From positions 1 to 8,888 of the forward strand of contig WLFI01000020.1 in the NCBI GenBank assembly GCA_009703845.1: a stretch of DNA of 8,888 bases, in the 5' to 3' direction. Positions 6,878 to 8,888 of this stretch are shown here, piece after piece. Each line of letters begins with the position of its first letter. Within the stretch, counting starts at the first letter, position 1. This DNA comes from Actinomycetota bacterium. Its GTDB lineage: Bacteria; Actinomycetota; Actinomycetes; Actinomycetales; Microbacteriaceae. The notes under the pieces are model-generated. The model made no database searches, had not been told where the DNA came from, and was given only the letters and a program-made list of their open reading frames with translations. The position numbers and the translations under genes were made by a program.

Positions 6878-7957
6878 TTAGCCCTTTAGAACTTCACGCA
6901 GGGTGTCGAGAAATTGCGTTGTCTCGGCTTCGGTGCCTGCCGTAACGCGAAGGGTGCCATCGATGCCGACGTCGCGCACCAAGACACCGCTTTCGAGCAG
7001 CTGCTGCCAGACATCCTTGGGTGAATCAACCCCGCCAAAAAGCACGAAGTTGGAATCACTTCGGTAGGGGTCTAAATGCATTTCGATCAACTCGGCGATG
7101 ATTCGGTCTCGTTGCACTCGGATGTCGGCCACAGCGCTCAGCATGAGCTCACTGTGCGATAACGCCGCTAAGGCTGCGGCCTGCGTGAAGGCACTTAGGT
7201 GATATGGCAATCGCACAAGTCGCAGGGCATCGATGACCGCCGGGTCGGCAGCGAGGTAGCCAACGCGTGCTCCAGCGAAAGCGAAAGCCTTTGACATGGT
7301 TCTAGAGACCATCAAGCGCTCACGACCCTCAAGCAGGGTGATAGCGCTTGGAGTGTCGGGGTAGGCAAATTCGGCATAAGCCTCGTCTACTACAACAACA
7401 CCGCTGGTTGCCGAATAAACCGCTTCGATTACTTCTAGAGAAAGCGGGGTTCCCGTCGGGTTGTTTGGTGAACAAAGCAAAATGATGTCTGGACTGTGCT
7501 GCTTGATTGCAGCCACGGCAGTTTCTACTGAGAGCTCGTAACGCTCGTCGCGCCCCGCATCAACATATTCGGTGTCGGTTCCGTCAGAGATGATTCGATA
7601 CATCGAATAGGTCGGGCCAAAACCTAATGCCTTGCGGCCTGGCCCACCGAAGGCTTGAAGAATTTGTTGAATGACCTCGTTTGAACCGTTTGCAGCCCAG
7701 ATTTGTTCTCGGCTCAGATCGTGGCCGAGATATTTCGCCAACGCGTCGCGCAGCTCGACAAACTCACGATCTGGGTAACGGTTGATGGTCAGAACCTCGG
7801 CTGCCAAACGAGTGATGATGTCCATCGCGACTACCTCTGGAATTCCGTGGGTGTTCTCATTCACATTCAAAGCCACCGGCACGTGAAGCTGCGGAGCACC
7901 GTAAGGAACGCGACCCTTCAAAGATTCGCGGATCGGTAGATCATCGAGGTTTGCCAT
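6878..7957 (-). CDS. hisC: Histidinol-phosphate aminotransferase
   Basis: This is a fold-type I PLP enzyme that transaminates imidazole-acetol phosphate with glutamate to give histidinol phosphate. The 359-aa product has the family layout: N-terminal LNVNENTHGIP (30-40), INRYPD (58-63), ANGSNEVI (89-96) for cofactor phosphate, SPNNPTG (163-169), DEAYAEF (191-197), the Schiff-base lysine in SRTMSKAFAFAGARVGY (Lys223) and a C-terminal substrate Arg in GTLRVTAG (Arg337). It is the first gene of the his cluster. The ATG at 7957 has no Shine-Dalgarno; instead a TAATCT hexamer stands exactly where a -10 box would place the transcript start on the A of ATG, so it is probably leaderless. An aromatic aminotransferase role is unlikely given the neighbours. 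Confidence 0.96.
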   Translation of the reverse strand: MANLDDLPIRESLKGRVPYGAPQLHVPVALNVNENTHGIPEVVAMDIITRLAAEVLTINRYPDREFVELRDALAKYLGHDLSREQIWAANGSNEVIQQILQAFGGPGRKALGFGPTYSMYRIISDGTDTEYVDAGRDERYELSVETAVAAIKQHSPDIILLCSPNNPTGTPLSLEVIEAVYSATSGVVVVDEAYAEFAYPDTPSAITLLEGRERLMVSRTMSKAFAFAGARVGYLAADPAVIDALRLVRLPYHLSAFTQAAALAALSHSELMLSAVADIRVQRDRIIAELIEMHLDPYRSDSNFVLFGGVDSPKDVWQQLLESGVLVRDVGIDGTLRVTAGTEAETTQFLDTLREVLKG

Positions 7958-7963
7958 TAGACA

Positions 7964-7969
7964 AGATTA
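7964..7969 (-). promoter_or_regulatory. hisC -10 element of a probable leaderless promoter
   Basis: The minus strand reads TAATCT (7969-7964), TGTCTA, then the hisC ATG at 7957. The six-base gap puts the start codon's A at +1, the standard geometry of actinobacterial leaderless genes, and there is no purine-rich ribosome site to offer an alternative. No good -35 hexamer is visible at 16-18 nt; that stretch is occupied by a GC-rich dyad. Confidence 0.65.
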
Positions 7970-7995
7970 CCGCCCAGCGCGTTGGCACTGGGCGG
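7970..7995 (-). terminator. Strong hairpin between the LysM gene and hisC (terminator or operator)
   Basis: CCGCCCAG and CTGGGCGG form a perfect 8-bp GC-rich stem around a 10-nt loop, starting 22 nt after the LysM stop codon. On the minus strand the tract after the stem is TAATCTTGTCTA, only moderately T-rich, so it is at best a weak intrinsic terminator for the LysM gene. The dyad also fills the spacer and -35 region immediately upstream of the hisC -10, so an operator role is an alternative. Confidence 0.5.
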
Positions 7996-8017
7996 CATCG
8001 AGAAAGCGTTTGGAAAG

Positions 8018-8341
8018 CTAGTTGGTTGGCAGAGCCAACTGCTGGCCAGGCTGCAAGGTTGCATCTTGAAGCGCGTTTAGGCTGACCAACTCCGCGATCC
8101 ATTCGCGAGGCTCTTGGTCGCCGGCGTGAATCTGTGCGAGACCCCAAAGGGTTGTGCCGGCGGTCACGGTGACGTAGTCAAACTTTGCTGTCGAGCTCTC
8201 GCTAGTGGCCTGCGCAGAGAGGCCCGAGAAGAGCGAAGCGCTGAGGGTCACTGCTGTGGCCAGAAACAACGCAACAACCATGCGGCGACGACGGTAGGTG
8301 GCCTGTGAAACGGTGGCCACACGGGTGATTTGAGATGACAT
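8018..8341 (-). CDS. Small membrane-anchored LysM protein, probable SOS-induced division/cell-wall effector (YneA/ChiZ-like)
   Basis: The 107-aa protein has an Arg-rich N-terminus (RRRR, 17-20), one hydrophobic segment (about 21-41; membrane anchor or signal peptide, with an AQA at 43-45) and a C-terminal LysM domain (about 56-105: YVTVTAGTTLWGLAQ to LQPGQQLALP) that would bind peptidoglycan outside the membrane. No hydrolase domain is present. The ATG at 8341 has AAGGAG (8354-8349) with a 7-nt spacer. It diverges from lexA across perfect and degenerate LexA boxes. The same architecture and position belong to Bacillus YneA and mycobacterial Rv2719c/ChiZ, which are made during DNA damage and slow division. 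That function here is inferred from context; a constitutive cell-wall role is possible. A hairpin follows the gene. Confidence 0.88.
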   Translation of the reverse strand: MSSQITRVATVSQATYRRRRMVVALFLATAVTLSASLFSGLSAQATSESSTAKFDYVTVTAGTTLWGLAQIHAGDQEPREWIAELVSLNALQDATLQPGQQLALPTN

Positions 8342-8364
8342 TTGGTGTCTCCTTCTAACTCACT

Positions 8365-8385
8365 GTTCGAAAATCTGTTTCGAAC
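8365..8385. promoter_or_regulatory. Overlapping extended dyad beside the main LexA box
   Basis: GTTCGAAA (8365-8372) and TTTCGAAC (8378-8385) are perfect 8-bp inverted arms separated by 5 nt. The right arm contains the left half-site of the consensus LexA box at 8380-8395. The spacing is one base longer than a standard box, so this may be an additional weak or alternative LexA site covering the LysM gene's 5' region rather than a normal one. Confidence 0.45.
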
Positions 8386-8395
8386 AACTGTTCGA
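8380..8395. promoter_or_regulatory. LexA operator (perfect SOS box A)
   Basis: TCGAACAACTGTTCGA is a perfect TCGAAC-N4-GTTCGA palindrome, the SOS box of actinobacteria and Firmicutes. It lies 39 bp upstream of the LysM start and 170 bp from the lexA start, so it most directly controls the LysM gene. LexA would bind it as a dimer and release it after RecA-stimulated self-cleavage. Confidence 0.92.
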
Positions 8396-8440
8396 TAAAA
8401 TCAAGTTACCCACACCCACCGACATCGTGTCAAGAGTTTT

Positions 8441-8456
8441 TCGAAAACTTTTTCGA
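8441..8456. promoter_or_regulatory. Probable LexA operator (degenerate SOS box B)
   Basis: TCGAAAACTTTTTCGA keeps the TCGAA-N6-TTCGA core and exact N4 spacing of the consensus box, with the inner C/G pair replaced by A/T. The dyad extends one more pair on each side (TTCGAAA/TTTCGAA). It lies in the middle of the divergent region and probably has lower affinity than box A. Confidence 0.65.
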
Positions 8457-8482
8457 ATAAATGCTAGAGAAACTGCAACAAA

Positions 8483-8498
8483 TCGAATAAAGTTTCGA
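8483..8498. promoter_or_regulatory. Probable LexA operator (degenerate SOS box C)
   Basis: TCGAATAAAGTTTCGA has the same half-site core and N4 spacing as the other boxes, with A/T at the inner positions and an extra outer A-T pair (ATCGAA/TTCGAT). It is the box nearest lexA, 67 bp before its ATG, so it is the best candidate for lexA autorepression. Its centre is 42 bp from that of box B, four helical turns. Confidence 0.65.
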
Positions 8499-8565
8499 TA
8501 GGTGTGGTAACCGCATTGAAACAGCCACCCCAGACATTTAGTTCTGCCAAGCGAAGGAGGCCACC

Positions 8566-8888
8566 ATGGCTGACGAAAAACAGCTCACCGAAGTGCAGTC
8601 GAAGATTCTAGAAGCGATTGTCAGCTATCGCCGCGAAAAGGGTTACAACCCAACCATGCGCGAGGTTGGCGAAGCAGTTGGCCTGAGTTCAACATCCTCT
8701 GTCTCATATCAACTGAGCCAGTTGCGTGAACTTGGGTTCTTGTCGAAGGCCGACGCCGGTCAGCGGGCCATGGATGTTCTCAAGAGCGCACCGGGCATGA
8801 GCACCGCTTCTCGCAGCGAGGTTAGCGACAACGTGGTGAGCATTCCCCTAGTCGGTCGCATTGCAGCCGGTGGCCCGATCTTGGCCGA
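8566..8888 (+). CDS. lexA: SOS repressor LexA, N-terminal part (runs off right edge)
   Basis: LexA represses DNA-damage genes and cleaves itself when RecA is activated. The 107 visible codons begin MADEKQLTEVQSKILEAI and contain the winged helix-turn-helix (about 5-65; TMREVGEAVGLSSTSSVSYQL carries the recognition helix). They then pass a short linker to IPLVGRIAAGGPILA, which holds the Ala-Gly cleavage bond (Ala101-Gly102). The catalytic Ser and Lys lie beyond the window. The ATG at 8566 has an excellent AAGGAGG (8554-8560) with a 5-nt spacer. Upstream, TTGAAA (8516) and TAGTTC (8539) with a 17-nt gap are a possible promoter but a weak one. The region is studded with LexA boxes, implying autoregulation together with the divergent LysM gene. 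Confidence 0.97.
   Translation, partial: MADEKQLTEVQSKILEAIVSYRREKGYNPTMREVGEAVGLSSTSSVSYQLSQLRELGFLSKADAGQRAMDVLKSAPGMSTASRSEVSDNVVSIPLVGRIAAGGPILA

Noticed and set aside
8516..8544. TTGAAA-17-TAGTTC as the lexA promoter
   Set aside because: The -10 lacks the final T of TAnnnT and all LexA boxes would lie upstream of the -35, which is unusual for repression; kept only as a remark under lexA.

Overview
The window looks like an ordinary chromosomal segment of an actinobacterium, most likely a small-genome Microbacteriaceae-type organism. This rests on three things: PriA-type HisA with an R-G-W motif, IF3/LexA/PheS sequences of actinobacterial style, and the gene orders infC-rpmI-rplT-methyltransferase-pheS-pheT and lexA next to a small LysM membrane protein. 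Base composition is moderate by eye (mid-50s %GC), which would fit freshwater or marine planktonic Microbacteriaceae better than high-GC soil relatives. The genus is inference only. I see no mobile element, CRISPR array, tRNA or rRNA gene, or sign of recent transfer.

Positions 1-3700 hold a minus-strand translation operon, transcribed from right to left: infC (IF3), rpmI (L35), rplT (L20), a SpoU/TrmH-family RNA 2'-O-methyltransferase, pheS and the 5' part of pheT, which runs off the left edge. Genes are tightly packed: TTG start coupled to the rplT stop, TAAATG at pheS/pheT. infC appears to start at a rare AUC codon behind a strong Shine-Dalgarno. Its leader of about 165 nt holds several inverted repeats, two of them mutually exclusive, and a 51-codon upstream ORF whose stop overlaps the infC Shine-Dalgarno. 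A DUF1844 gene diverges from infC at 3700.

Positions 4053-7957 hold a minus-strand histidine cluster: hisC-hisB-hisH-hisA(priA)-sseB-like. It starts at a probable leaderless promoter on hisC and ends with a stop codon that overlaps the convergent DUF1844 stop. hisD, hisF and hisI are not in the window, so the pathway is either split or continues elsewhere.

Positions 8018-8888 hold an SOS module. A 107-aa membrane-anchored LysM protein (minus) and lexA (plus, cut by the right edge) diverge from a 224-bp AT-rich region. That region carries one perfect actinobacterial/Firmicute-type LexA box and two degenerate but exactly spaced boxes. The arrangement matches the known lexA-yneA (Bacillus) and lexA-Rv2719c/chiZ (Mycobacterium) pairs, so the LysM protein is probably a damage-induced cell-division or cell-wall effector.

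No gene-free stretch exceeds 300 bases. The two longest gaps (3493-3699 and 8342-8565) are both regulatory and are described below. I found no clearly new multi-gene system. The least explained items are the infC leader, the dyad over the hisC promoter, and the multi-box lexA operator.
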